A stretch of DNA of 64,000 nucleotides from Kribbella voronezhensis (GTDB lineage: Bacteria; Actinomycetota; Actinomycetes; Propionibacteriales; Kribbellaceae). This document shows, one piece after another, positions 54,257 through 63,441 of this stretch (within the stretch, counting starts at the first letter, position 1; each line of letters begins with the position of its first letter). Position numbers and translations under genes: made by a program. Location: the NCBI RefSeq assembly GCF_004365175.1, contig NZ_SOCE01000001.1:1-64000 (forward strand). Reading direction: 5' to 3'. The notes under the pieces were generated by a model that worked only from the letters and a program-made list of their open reading frames with translations, was not told the origin of the DNA and searched no databases.

Positions 54257-55353
54257 TCCTCTTGCGGCTTGGCCTTCTCGATCCGGTTGCCGCTCTCGTC
54301 CCAGTGGCCCTCGACCTTCTTGGAGGGCTGGACCCGGGGCGGTTCGCCGGGCATCTTCGGGTAGTCCGGCGGATAGGGCATCTCGCCTTCGCCGTAGTCA
54401 CGTTCGTGCTTGGCGGACAGTTCCAGCAGCGAGTCCAGCGAGAACGCCTTCTCGGCCACGGCCGCGTGCAGGTCGCCGACCTCGGCGAAGCGGGCCGGCA
54501 TGGTGAGCACGTCGAAGTCGTCCGGGACGACCTGGTCGACCTCCTCCCAGCGCAGCGGCGCGGACACCCGGGCGCGCGCGTTCGGGCGGACGGAGTACGC
54601 CGAGGCGATCGTGCGGTCCCTGGCCATCTGGTTGTAGTCGATGAAGACGCGTTCGCCGCGCTCCTCCTTCCACCAGTTCACCGTCACCTGGTCGGGCAGC
54701 CGCCGGGACAGCTCCCGGCCGACCGCGATCACGGCTCGGCGCGCCTCGACGAAGGTCCAGCGCGGCTCGATCGGCACGTACACGTGCAGCCCGCGCCCGC
54801 CCGACGTCTTCGGGAACCCTTCCAGGCCGTGCTCAGCCAGCAGCTCACGCAGTACGGGGGCCACCGCGGCAGCGCTCTTGAAGTCCGTGCCCGGCTGCGG
54901 GTCGAGGTCGATGCGGAGCTGGTCGGGTGAGTCGAGCTCCGGCCGGCGGACCGGCCAGGGGTGGAAGGTCAGCGTGCCGAGGTTGACCGCCCAGGCGACC
55001 ACGGCCAGCTCGGTCGGGCACACCTCGTCGGCGGGCCGGCCGCTGGGGAACTTGATGGTGGCGGTCTCGACCCAGTCGGGAGCGCCCTTGGCGACCCGCT
55101 TCTGGTAGAACGCGTCGCCCCTGTTGTCCATCCGGGTGGACAGCTTCGCCCCCTCGAACCAGCCACCGGGCCAGCGCTCGAGGGTGGTCGGCCGGTCCCG
55201 GAGCGCGCCCAGGATGCCGTCGCCGACCGAGATGAAGTAGTTCACGATGTCCAGCTTGGTCAGACCCCGGTCCGCGAAGTACGGCTTGTCCGGGTTGCTG
55301 ACCCGGACCGTCCGTCCCGCGACCTCCAGCTCGATTGCCTTCGTCGCCGCCAT
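54253..55353 (-). CDS. LigD-type polymerase/primase, stand-alone
   Basis: 366 residues from ATG 55353; a much longer frame upstream is antisense to the M4 protease gene. The archaeo-eukaryotic primase-like Pol domain of bacterial NHEJ LigD is seen: VSNPDKPYFADRGLTKLDIVNY, LSTRMDNRGDAFYQKRV, LRIDLDPQPGTDF (catalytic Asp pair), TSGGRGLHVYVPI and FIDYNQMARDRTIASAYSVR. Nuclease and ligase domains are missing. The C-terminal tail is charged. No ku gene is in the window. Confidence 0.92.
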   Translation of the reverse strand: MAATKAIELEVAGRTVRVSNPDKPYFADRGLTKLDIVNYFISVGDGILGALRDRPTTLERWPGGWFEGAKLSTRMDNRGDAFYQKRVAKGAPDWVETATIKFPSGRPADEVCPTELAVVAWAVNLGTLTFHPWPVRRPELDSPDQLRIDLDPQPGTDFKSAAAVAPVLRELLAEHGLEGFPKTSGGRGLHVYVPIEPRWTFVEARRAVIAVGRELSRRLPDQVTVNWWKEERGERVFIDYNQMARDRTIASAYSVRPNARARVSAPLRWEEVDQVVPDDFDVLTMPARFAEVGDLHAAVAEKAFSLDSLLELSAKHERDYGEGEMPYPPDYPKMPGEPPRVQPSKKVEGHWDESGNRIEKAKPQED

Positions 55354-55524
55354 GCCGGTGACGCTACCGCCCGGGTCGGACCAAACTGTGCGGGGCCGGC
55401 CCGCGAAAAGACGGAAAGGCAACTTTTCTCGACCTCTGGCCACCCTAGGTGACCGAGCGGTAACGTTCCTGCACCTCGTTCCTGGGGCGTGAGGCCCCCG
55501 GGACACTCTTGAAGGAGCGCGAGG

Positions 55525-57120
55525 ATGAACAGATCCGCCCTGCTCGCCGCTGCCACCGCAGTGGCCACCGCAACCGCTCTGGGGCTCACGGGCGCCACTA
55601 CGGCGTCCGGAGCTCCGAAGACCGCCCCCCTGCCGACGCCTGCCGCGGCGGTCGCCCGGGCCAAGGCCGCCATCACCCACAACCTGGGAACCCTTCGAGC
55701 CACCAGCGCCGACACGTTCGCCGTACGGGACGTCATCGTCGACTCCGACGGCTCCACTCACGTGCGGATGGACCGGAGCATCGGTGGGCTGCCGGTGCTC
55801 GGCGGCGACGTCGTGCTGCACCAGGCCAAGGACGGCTCCTGGAAGGGCGCCAGCCTGACCCTGGCCAAGCCCGCGAACGTCGGCCGGACGCCCAAGGTCA
55901 GCATCGCGACGGCGACCAGCAAGGCGCTCGGCAAGGGATACCAGACCGAGGGCAAGCCCACCCTGGTGATCGAGGCTCGCAAGGGCGCGCCCCGGCTCGC
56001 CTACCAGGTCACCACGGTCGGTACCCAGGCCGACGGTACGCCGAGCAACATCAGCACCACGATCGATGCTCTCACCGGCGCGAAGCTGATCAGTGAGCAG
56101 CACATCGAGACCGTGACCGGCGACGGCAAGAGCCTGTACTCCGGCACGGTGCCGCTCGACACCAGCGCGGTCACCGGCGGCTTCACCTTGACCGACACCG
56201 TTCGCGGCGGCGGAGTGACCCAGGACGCGCAGAACAAGACCGACTCGATCCTGTGTCAGTTGTTCGGCTTCGGCTGCCCGAAGGCGGTCAACTTCGTCGA
56301 CGCCGACAACCACTGGGGCACCGGGCTGAACTCCGACCGCGCCTCGGCGGCGGTCGACGCGCACTACGGCGCGGCAACCACCTTCGACTACTACAAGAAC
56401 GTGCACGGCCGGAACGGCATCTTCAACGACGGCAAGGGTGTCCCGAGCCGTGTCCACTACGGCACCAACTACGTGAACGCCTTCTGGGACGGCAAGAAGA
56501 TGACGTACGGCGACGGCGACAACGTCGTCGCGGGACCGCTCGTCTCGATCGACGTGGCCGGCCACGAGATGTCCCACGGCGTCACCTCGGCGACCGCGAA
56601 CCTGACCTACTCCGGTGAGTCCGGCGGCCTGAACGAGGCCACCAGCGACATCTTCGGCACGATGGTCGAGTTCTACTCCAACAACACCAGCGACCCCGGC
56701 GACTACTACATCGGCGAGGAGATCGTGAAGGACCGGCCGGCCCTTCGGTACATGGACAAGCCGAGCAAGGACGGGAACTCGCCGGACTGCTACTCCTCGG
56801 GCGTCGGCAACCTGGACGTGCACTACTCCTCCGGCATCGCCAACCACTTCGTCTACCTCGCCTCCGAGGGCAGTGGCGCCAAGACGATCGGCGGCCTGCC
56901 GCACAACTCGCCCACCTGCAACGGCTCGACGGTCGCCGGTATCGGGCACGACAAGGTCGGCAAGATCTGGTACCGCGCGCTGACGACGTACTTCACCACG
57001 GGGACCACCTACGCGCAGGCCCGGACCGCCACGCTGAACGCGGCGACCGACCTGTACGGCGCGAGCAGCCCCGAGCGCGCCGCCGTCGCGGCCGCCTGGT
57101 CCGCCGTCAGCGTCAACTGA
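55525..57120 (+). CDS. Secreted M4-family neutral metalloprotease
   Basis: 531 residues. Signal peptide (MNRSALLAAATAVATATALGLTGATTASGA), an FTP/PepSY-type propeptide (about 40-200), then a thermolysin-like domain: zinc motif HEMSH near 347, NEATSD near 370 with the third ligand Glu, and the later VHYSSGIANHF segment with the catalytic His. It degrades proteins outside the cell after removal of the propeptide. AAGGAG precedes the ATG; a perfect 18-bp terminator follows. Confidence 0.95.
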   Translation: MNRSALLAAATAVATATALGLTGATTASGAPKTAPLPTPAAAVARAKAAITHNLGTLRATSADTFAVRDVIVDSDGSTHVRMDRSIGGLPVLGGDVVLHQAKDGSWKGASLTLAKPANVGRTPKVSIATATSKALGKGYQTEGKPTLVIEARKGAPRLAYQVTTVGTQADGTPSNISTTIDALTGAKLISEQHIETVTGDGKSLYSGTVPLDTSAVTGGFTLTDTVRGGGVTQDAQNKTDSILCQLFGFGCPKAVNFVDADNHWGTGLNSDRASAAVDAHYGAATTFDYYKNVHGRNGIFNDGKGVPSRVHYGTNYVNAFWDGKKMTYGDGDNVVAGPLVSIDVAGHEMSHGVTSATANLTYSGESGGLNEATSDIFGTMVEFYSNNTSDPGDYYIGEEIVKDRPALRYMDKPSKDGNSPDCYSSGVGNLDVHYSSGIANHFVYLASEGSGAKTIGGLPHNSPTCNGSTVAGIGHDKVGKIWYRALTTYFTTGTTYAQARTATLNAATDLYGASSPERAAVAAAWSAVSVN

Positions 57121-57128
57121 CCGCCTGA

Positions 57129-57173
57129 CTTCGCCGGGTCCTGTCCCACTGGGGCGGACAGGACCCGGCGAAG
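57129..57173 (+). terminator. Terminator after M4 protease gene
   Basis: CTTCGCCGGGTCCTGTCC (57129-57146) and its exact complement at 57156-57173 form an 18-bp stem with a 9-base loop, then GTTCCCC. Very stable, shortly after the stop. Confidence 0.88.
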
Positions 57174-57257
57174 GTTCCCCCCTGTGGTTGCACGCAGTTT
57201 CAGCTGTTCACCCGTTGGGCCTTGGCCCGGCCTGGTACGGGTGTGAGAATCCGGCTC

Positions 57258-59663
57258 ATGTCTGCCCAGAACCGATCACGGCGCCGCCTGGGCGCCCTCG
57301 TGATCACTTCCAGTCTCATCGTGTCAGGAGCGGCCGTGATCGCGGCCGCGCCGGCACTCGCTGCCTCGTCCACCGTGGTGATCACCGAGGTGTACGGCGG
57401 CGGCGGCAACTCCGGCGCTCCCTACACGAACGACTTCGTCGAGCTGACCAACAACAGCAGCTCTCCGGTCGACCTGACCGGCTGGTCGATCCAGTACGCG
57501 TCCGCCACCGGCACTTCGTGGACCAACAAGATCGCACTCACCGGCAGCATCGCTCCCGGCGGCGTCTACCTCGCCCAGGGCGCCTCCGGTGGAGCCAACG
57601 GCCAGCCACTGCCGGCCCCTGACGCCACGGGCAGCGTGAACATGTCCGCCACCGCGGGCAAGGTCGCCCTGGTCACCTCCACGACGAGCCTGTCCTGTAC
57701 GACGGCCTGCGCCACCGCGGCCGGCGTCGTCGACTTCGTCGGGTACGGCGGCGCGAACGACTCCGAGACGAGCCCTGCTCCGGGCACCTCGAACACCACC
57801 TCGGCGACCCGCAAGGACCCGACCAAGGACGCGGACAACAACGGCACCGAGTTCGCGGCGGTCAACCCGTCACCCAAAACGCTGACCTCGACCCCGCCGG
57901 ACCCCGACCCGATCGACGCCAGGATCCACGACGTCCAGGGCGCCGCGCACCGGTCGCCGCTGACCGGCAAGCTCGTCGGCAACGTCACCGGCGTGGTCAC
58001 CGCGAAGAGCGGCAACGGCTTCTGGTTCCAGGACCCGCAGCCCGACGACAACCCGGCCACCAGCGAAGGCGTATTCGTCTTCACCAGCTCGGCTCCGACC
58101 GTTGCTGTCGGCGACGCCGTGTCGGTCAAGGGCACGGTCGCCGAGTTTCGGCCCGGCGGCTCGGGCGGCACCACCAACCTGACCACGACCGAGATCACCA
58201 ACCCGACCGTGACCGTCACCGGCACCGCGCCGGTTCCGGCGGCGACCATCGTCGGCCCGGGCGGCCGGGTTCCTCCGTCGACCGTGATCGACGACGACTC
58301 CACCGGCGACGTCGAGACCACCGGCACGTTCGAGCCGGCCACCGACGGCCTCGACTTCTGGGAGTCGCTCGAGGGCATGTGGCTGGGGATCAACTCCCCT
58401 GAGGTGACTGGCCCGACCAGCTCCTTCCGTGAGCTTTCCGTAGTACCGGCTGGTTCGAGTGTCCGGACCGTGCGCGGCGGCATCCTGCTGCAGAAGACCG
58501 ACAGCAACCCCGAGCGGATCCTGCTCGACGACGTGCTGGCTCCCGTCCCGGACGCCAAGACCGGTGACAAGCTCGCGGCCGCCGACGGATCCCCGACGGT
58601 CACCGGCGTGCTGGACTACGGCTTCGGCAACTACAAGTTCCTCCTCACGCAGACTCCGACTGTCATCGACGGCGGCGTCCAGCGCGAGAAAACGACGGCC
58701 TCCTCTGCTCTGCAGGTCTCGGTGGCGACGTTCAACGTGGAGAACCTGGACCCGTCCGACGGCCCCGCCAAGTTCGACGGGCTGGCCCAGGCGGTGGTGA
58801 AGAACCTCGCCGCACCGGACATCCTCGGTCTGGAGGAGGTGCAGGACAATGACGGCGCTGTGAACTCGGGCAGCACTGCCGCTGACCTCACCCTGAGCAC
58901 GCTGGCCACCGCGATCCAGAACGCGGGCGGCCCGAAGTACGCGTGGCGGCAGATCGACCCGGTGAACAACGCCGAGGGCGGCGAGCCGGGCGGCAACATC
59001 CGGGTCGCGTTCATGTACCGCACCGACCGGCCGGTGAAGTTCGTCGACCGGGCCGGCGGCGGTTCGACCACGGCCACCACGATCACCACCGACCGGTTCG
59101 GCCGGCCGCACCTGAGCTCGTCGCCGGGCCGCGTCGACCCGGCCAACCCGGCCTGGGCGGCCACCCGGGTCCCGCTGGCCGGCGAGTTCACCTGGCTCGG
59201 TCAGTCGCTGTTCGTGGTGGTCAACCACTTCAGCTCCAAGGGCGGCGACGACCCGCTCTGGGGCCGGTTCCAGCCGCCGGTCCAGTCCAGCGCCCCGAAG
59301 CGCCACCAGCAGGCGCAGGCCGTGCGTGGGTTCGTGGACCAGATCCTCGCCAAGGACACCGGCGCGAACGTGATCGTGCTCGGCGACCTGAACGACTTCG
59401 ACTTCTCCGAGACCGCGGACATCCTGATCGGCTCGGGCAAGACGAGCCTGATCAGCCTGCCGAAGACACTGCCGTTGCCGCAGCGCTACAGCTACGTCTT
59501 CGAGGGGAACAGCCAGATCCTCGACCAGATCCTGATGTCGAAGAACCTGCAGCCGGCGTCGTCGTACGACATCGTGCACATGAACGCCGAGTTCCCCGAC
59601 CAGATCAGCGACCACGACCCGCAGGTGGTCAAGGTCATCCCGCTGCCGTCCTGGTACCGGTGA
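57258..59663 (+). CDS. Secreted endonuclease/phosphatase with lamin-tail domain
   Basis: 801 residues from ATG 57258. Signal peptide with RSRRRLGALVITSSLIVSGAAVIAAAPALA, kept short here as RRRLGALVITSSLIVSG plus cleavage near LAA; then a lamin-tail domain (about 38-175, VVITEVYGGGGNSGAPYTNDF-type start), an OB-like central part, and an endonuclease/exonuclease/phosphatase domain from about 490: VSVATFNVENL, LGLEEVQDND, VVVNHFSSKGGDD, VIVLGDLNDFDFSE and DQISDHDPQVV (catalytic His/Asp). ExeM/NucH-like extracellular DNases have this layout. It probably degrades extracellular DNA. Confidence 0.9.
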   Translation: MSAQNRSRRRLGALVITSSLIVSGAAVIAAAPALAASSTVVITEVYGGGGNSGAPYTNDFVELTNNSSSPVDLTGWSIQYASATGTSWTNKIALTGSIAPGGVYLAQGASGGANGQPLPAPDATGSVNMSATAGKVALVTSTTSLSCTTACATAAGVVDFVGYGGANDSETSPAPGTSNTTSATRKDPTKDADNNGTEFAAVNPSPKTLTSTPPDPDPIDARIHDVQGAAHRSPLTGKLVGNVTGVVTAKSGNGFWFQDPQPDDNPATSEGVFVFTSSAPTVAVGDAVSVKGTVAEFRPGGSGGTTNLTTTEITNPTVTVTGTAPVPAATIVGPGGRVPPSTVIDDDSTGDVETTGTFEPATDGLDFWESLEGMWLGINSPEVTGPTSSFRELSVVPAGSSVRTVRGGILLQKTDSNPERILLDDVLAPVPDAKTGDKLAAADGSPTVTGVLDYGFGNYKFLLTQTPTVIDGGVQREKTTASSALQVSVATFNVENLDPSDGPAKFDGLAQAVVKNLAAPDILGLEEVQDNDGAVNSGSTAADLTLSTLATAIQNAGGPKYAWRQIDPVNNAEGGEPGGNIRVAFMYRTDRPVKFVDRAGGGSTTATTITTDRFGRPHLSSSPGRVDPANPAWAATRVPLAGEFTWLGQSLFVVVNHFSSKGGDDPLWGRFQPPVQSSAPKRHQQAQAVRGFVDQILAKDTGANVIVLGDLNDFDFSETADILIGSGKTSLISLPKTLPLPQRYSYVFEGNSQILDQILMSKNLQPASSYDIVHMNAEFPDQISDHDPQVVKVIPLPSWYR

Positions 59664-59744
59664 GACGCCGCTCACAGTGCGATGACGGGAGGCTTACGGC
59701 GGTCGTCCTGACGGGGTTTCGTTTGTCGGGCCGCCGATAATGGA

Positions 59745-59788
59745 GAGGAGCCGGTAGACCTTGGGTCGCCGGCTCCTCGACTGAGGAG
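59745..59788 (+). promoter_or_regulatory. Possible two-state leader hairpin of msrB
   Basis: GAGGAGCCGG (59745-59754) can pair with CCGGCTCCTC (59769-59778). The CTCCTC of that arm can instead pair with the ribosome site GAGGAG (59783-59788) across a GACT loop. Thus two exclusive hairpins exist, one leaving and one hiding the ribosome site of msrB. A GATAAT box at 59736-59741 could be the -10; if so the transcript would start around 59748 and trim the first arm. Confidence 0.5.
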
Positions 59789-59793
59789 GACGC

Positions 59794-60216
59794 ATGACAG
59801 AGGGCAACACCCGGCAGTACGCCGTACAGAAGACCGACGAGCAGTGGCGGGCCGAGTTGTCGCCGGCGGAGTTCCAGGTGCTGCGCAAGGCCGGCACCGA
59901 GCGGCCCTTCACCGGTGAGTACACCGACACCAAGACGGTCGGGGTCTACAAGTGCCGGGCGTGTGACGCGGAGTTGTTCCGCAGCGAGACCAAGTTCGAC
60001 TCGCACTGCGGCTGGCCGTCGTTCTTCGCTCCACTGGCCGAGGACCGGGTCGAGTACATCGAGGACCACGACCTCGGCATGAAGCGCGTCGAGGTCCGCT
60101 GCGCCAACTGCGGCTCCCACCTCGGCCACGTCTTCGAGGGCGAGGGCTACGGCACGCCCACCGACCTGCGCTACTGCATCAACTCCGTCAGCCTCTCGCT
60201 GGCTCCCGCGGAGTAG
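59794..60216 (+). CDS. msrB: Peptide-methionine (R)-S-oxide reductase
   Basis: 140 residues. Two zinc CxxC pairs (CRAC near 54 and CANC near 103) and the catalytic Cys in RYCINSVSL near 128, with the conserved HCGWPSFF block and GSHLGHVFEGEG. It reduces methionine-R-sulphoxide in proteins using thioredoxin. Expression may be controlled by its leader (see 59745-59788). Confidence 0.96.
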   Translation: MTEGNTRQYAVQKTDEQWRAELSPAEFQVLRKAGTERPFTGEYTDTKTVGVYKCRACDAELFRSETKFDSHCGWPSFFAPLAEDRVEYIEDHDLGMKRVEVRCANCGSHLGHVFEGEGYGTPTDLRYCINSVSLSLAPAE

Positions 60217-60224
60217 TCACTCCC

Positions 60225-60261
60225 TCAGCGCGTCACTCCGTACTACGGGGTGGCGCGCTGA
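60225..60261. terminator. Bidirectional hairpin terminator
   Basis: TCAGCGCGTCACTCCGT (60225-60241) pairs with 60245-60261 through 17 positions including two G-T wobbles, with an ACT loop. It separates the convergent msrB and glyoxalase-like genes. Confidence 0.8.
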
Positions 60262-60302
60262 CCTTTGCCCGCGGGGGGACGAGCTGTGTGCGGCGCGCGC
60301 TG

Positions 60303-60686
60303 TCAGATCGGGGTGGCGAGGGCTACCGGGTTGCCGTCGGGGTCGGCGATGTAGGCCTGGCGTTCGCCCCAGGGCATGGTGGCCGGGGGCTGGAGGACGG
60401 TGTAGCCGGCTGCGCGGAAGGTCTCCACGTCGGTGTCGACCTCGTCGACGTACACGAAGAGCTCGAAGCGCGGCGCGGTGCCGACGGTGATGCCGAGCTG
60501 GGCTTCGGGCCAACTGGAGTCGGCGATGCCCAGGGAGGACTCGCCGCGTTCCAGGCCGACGTAGTGCGGCTCACCTTCGAGCGGGAACTGGTAGCGCAAC
60601 TCGTAGCCGAGCAGGACGTAGAACTCCACCGACCTGCGGACGCTACCGACGTACAGGACCGGGAAGGCCTTGCGCTGACTGGTCAC
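60303..60686 (-). CDS. Glyoxalase/bleomycin-resistance fold protein
   Basis: 127 residues from GTG 60686, which overlaps the hemQ stop as GTGA. A single VOC domain: [52 protein letters not shown] and [16 protein letters not shown]. Members bind or modify small metabolites at a metal site; the substrate is unknown. It is the last gene of the haem operon but probably not a haem enzyme. Confidence 0.9.
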   Translation of the reverse strand: MTSQRKAFPVLYVGSVRRSVEFYVLLGYELRYQFPLEGEPHYVGLERGESSLGIADSSWPEAQLGITVGTAPRFELFVYVDEVDTDVETFRAAGYTVLQPPATMPWGERQAYIADPDGNPVALATPI

Positions 60687-61381
60687 GCGAGGTTCGCGAC
60701 CAGCTCGCCGAGCTCGGTCCGTTTGCCGGTGTAGAAGGGGATCTCCTCGCGCACGTGCCGCCGTGCCGTCGAGGCACGCAGGTCGCGCATCAGGTCGACC
60801 ATCCGGTGCAGCTCGTCGGCCTCGAAGGCCAGGATCCACTCGTAGTCGCCCAGCGCGAACGACGCCACCGTGTTGGCCCGTACGTCGGGGTAGGTGCGCG
60901 CCATCTTCCCGTGCTCGGCCAGCATGAACCGGCGCTCCTCGTCCGGCAGCAGGTACCACTCGTAGGACCGGACGAACGGGTACACGCAGATGTAGGCCCG
61001 CGGCTCCTCGTCGGCCAGGAACGCCGGGATGTGACTCTTGTTGAACTCGGCCGGCCGGTGCAGCGCGAACTGCGACCAGATCGGCGCCAGGTGCCGCCCG
61101 AGCCGCGAGCGGCGCAGCGCGTGGTACGCCTTCTGCAGGGCATCCGAGGTCGGCGCGTGCCACCAGATCATGAAGTCGGCGTCCGCGCGGAACCCTTCGA
61201 CGTCGTAGAAGCCGCGGATCACCACGTCGTCGGCGGCCAGCTTGCCGACCAGCTCCGCCAGCTCGGCGGCCAGCTCGTCCCGGTCCACGTCACCCAGCGG
61301 CGTCTCCACCTTGAACACCGACCACAGGGTGTAGCGGATCACGTTGTTCAGTTCGCGCGCCTTCGGCTTCGTCTCGGTCAC
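60683..61381 (-). CDS. hemQ: Coproheme decarboxylase (chlorite-dismutase family)
   Basis: 232 residues from GTG 61381, overlapping the hemY stop as GTGA. Marks: [64 protein letters not shown] in parts ([18 protein letters not shown] holds the key Tyr region) and the ending [14 protein letters not shown]. In actinobacteria it turns coproheme into haem b with peroxide, the final step of the coproporphyrin pathway. Confidence 0.94.
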   Translation of the reverse strand: MTETKPKARELNNVIRYTLWSVFKVETPLGDVDRDELAAELAELVGKLAADDVVIRGFYDVEGFRADADFMIWWHAPTSDALQKAYHALRRSRLGRHLAPIWSQFALHRPAEFNKSHIPAFLADEEPRAYICVYPFVRSYEWYLLPDEERRFMLAEHGKMARTYPDVRANTVASFALGDYEWILAFEADELHRMVDLMRDLRASTARRHVREEIPFYTGKRTELGELVANLA

Positions 61382-62802
61382 CTGGCCATTGTCCCTAACG
61401 CGTCCAGGTGAGCCTGCACCTGGGTTGCTGCTTTGGTGGCGGCGGCGACGCAGGCGGCGATGCCCACGCCTCTGTACGCCGCGCCGCACACCGCTAGCCC
61501 AGGATGCGCCGCCACAGCGGCTTCAACGCGGTCTACGCGGCCTAGATGACCTACGGCGTACTGCGGAAGCCCGCCGCCCCACCGTGTCACCAGAGACGCG
61601 ACTACGGGCGTCTGCAGGCCGATCGCGGTACGCAGGTCGGCAGCGGCGAGTGCTGTGAGCTCTTCGTCGGAGCGCTGGAGCACGTACTCCTCACCGAGCC
61701 GCCCGACCGAGCACCGCAGTACTGCGAGGTCTCCCCCGGCCTCGGCGCTCCACTGCCACTTGGCGTGCGAGTAGGTCGACGCCTTGATCGTGTGGTCTTC
61801 CACTGTCGGTACGAGGAACCCCGAACCCGTTGCCCCGGCAGGCCAGTCCTCCTTGCGCACGGCCAGGGTCACGATTGCCATGCTCGCGTACTCGATCGCT
61901 GCCAGCTCCGTAGAGGCCTGTGGCGCCAGGTCGGTCAGCATGCGCCCGGCCGGGGTGGCTGGGACAGCGACGACCACGGCATCCGCCTGCAGGAGCCTGG
62001 GTGCAGGCACAGGTCCGGTCTCGAGCTCGTAGCCGCCGGACTGCTCTCGGCTGATCCGCCGTACGGTCGCGTTGCGCTGCAGTACGACTCCGCGCGCCGT
62101 CAGGTCCTTCTCCAGCGCCTCGATCAGCCGGTGGACGCCCCCGCGGATCCCAGCGAAGACGGGAGCGCCTTGGGCGGCCTTGCGTTGGCTCAGCTCGCGC
62201 AGCTCGGCGGTGGCCGCGAGCAGGCTCGGCGCAGTCCTCAGCTTGGCGAAGAGGTCGGGCACCGCGGCGGCGAGGGAGATCTCGTCGGCTCGGCCGGCGT
62301 ACACGCCACCCAGCAGCGGGTCGACCAGCTTGTCGGTCACCGCGGACCCCATGCGTTCGGCGACGAAGCGGCCGATGGCGACGTCCTCGGTGAGCGCCGG
62401 CTCGGGCAGCGACGACTCGGCCGCCACCGTCGCGGCAGCCTCAGCACCCAATACGTCGACAGTCGCGTCGGCTGAGGTCGGCACGCCCATCACCGTCGGC
62501 GGGATGGCGCGGATCCGGTCGCCGATCCACAGGCCGGCCGAGGTCGTTGCCGGATGCACCAGGTCGTCGGCCAGTCCGACGGCCTCGATCAGGTCGACGG
62601 CCTCGGGACGGCGAGCCAGGACGGACTCGGCGCCCAGATCGACCGGCACGCCCTCCAGTTCGGCGCCCGCCAGCTTGCCGCCCAGCCGCGGAGACGACTC
62701 CAGCACGGTGATCCGGGGCGGATTCGGCCCCGTCGCCAGCGCGTACGCTGCCGCGAGCCCGCTGATCCCGCCACCGACAACGACTACCGATCCAGTCTCC
62801 AC
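61378..62802 (-). CDS. hemY: Coproporphyrinogen III oxidase (HemY/CgoX type)
   Basis: 474 residues. N-terminal FAD-binding motif [17 protein letters not shown], then RLGGKLAG and [14 protein letters not shown], and near the C-terminus [19 protein letters not shown] and [16 protein letters not shown], typical of the protoporphyrinogen/coproporphyrinogen oxidase family. With hemQ downstream and hemE upstream it belongs to the coproporphyrin-dependent haem pathway, so oxidation of coproporphyrinogen is the likely reaction. Confidence 0.94.
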   Translation of the reverse strand: METGSVVVVGGGISGLAAAYALATGPNPPRITVLESSPRLGGKLAGAELEGVPVDLGAESVLARRPEAVDLIEAVGLADDLVHPATTSAGLWIGDRIRAIPPTVMGVPTSADATVDVLGAEAAATVAAESSLPEPALTEDVAIGRFVAERMGSAVTDKLVDPLLGGVYAGRADEISLAAAVPDLFAKLRTAPSLLAATAELRELSQRKAAQGAPVFAGIRGGVHRLIEALEKDLTARGVVLQRNATVRRISREQSGGYELETGPVPAPRLLQADAVVVAVPATPAGRMLTDLAPQASTELAAIEYASMAIVTLAVRKEDWPAGATGSGFLVPTVEDHTIKASTYSHAKWQWSAEAGGDLAVLRCSVGRLGEEYVLQRSDEELTALAAADLRTAIGLQTPVVASLVTRWGGGLPQYAVGHLGRVDRVEAAVAAHPGLAVCGAAYRGVGIAACVAAATKAATQVQAHLDALGTMAR

Positions 62803-62823
62803 AGGCCCATCACATCAGACTGC

Positions 62824-63441
62824 TCAACCGTCCAGCCGACGGGTGTAGAAGACCTGGGGGCGGTCGCCCGTCGTGGGCTCGCCGACCTGCACGAAGCCGT
62901 TCCGCTCGAGCACAGCTCTCGAGGCTTTGTTGGCGGCGCTCGTGCCTGCTCGCAGGTCGGTCAAGCCGTAGTCTCGGGCCGCCAGGATGCACATCTCGCG
63001 CACGGCCGCGGTCGCGAGTCCACGACCGGTCGCACGATCCGCGATCCGGTAACCGAGCTCGGCTGACCCGTCGGCCACGTCGACCAGATTCACCCGGCCG
63101 ATCACGCGGTCTTCGTCGTCCACCAAGACGTGGAAGTGGAGCTCGCCGGCCTCCTGGTCAGCCACCAGCGCAGCGTGCCGCTCGGTGAACTCGGCGAAGT
63201 AGGCGTCGCCACGGTCGGCGATCCGCGCCGCGAAGAACTCCCGATTCTCAACCTCGAAAGCAAGCACCGCCTCAGCATGGTCCCCCCGCAACCGCTCGAG
63301 GCGAACGCCAACCGGAAGCCCCCCACCCGAGGGTGCTGAGGTGGCAGCGGTGGCCGCCGAAGCGCCCGTGCCCGCCGGTGGCGTGCTCGGCACAGGCGGC
63401 TCCGGGGGCGCAGGATTCGACGCAGGCCGAGTGTCAGCCAC
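62824..63441 (-). CDS. GNAT family N-acetyltransferase
   Basis: 205 residues, GTG 63441, overlapping the hemE end by 8 bases. A Pro/Ala/Ser/Thr-rich N-terminal 45 residues precede a RimJ/RimL-type GNAT domain: VRLERLRGDHAEAVLAFE, ELGYRIADRATGRGLATAAV (acetyl-CoA loop), NKASRAVLERNGFVQVGE. Usual targets are protein N-termini or small amines. It is placed between hemE and hemY, probably as a co-transcribed passenger. Confidence 0.9.
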   Translation of the reverse strand: MADTRPASNPAPPEPPVPSTPPAGTGASAATAATSAPSGGGLPVGVRLERLRGDHAEAVLAFEVENREFFAARIADRGDAYFAEFTERHAALVADQEAGELHFHVLVDDEDRVIGRVNLVDVADGSAELGYRIADRATGRGLATAAVREMCILAARDYGLTDLRAGTSAANKASRAVLERNGFVQVGEPTTGDRPQVFYTRRLDG

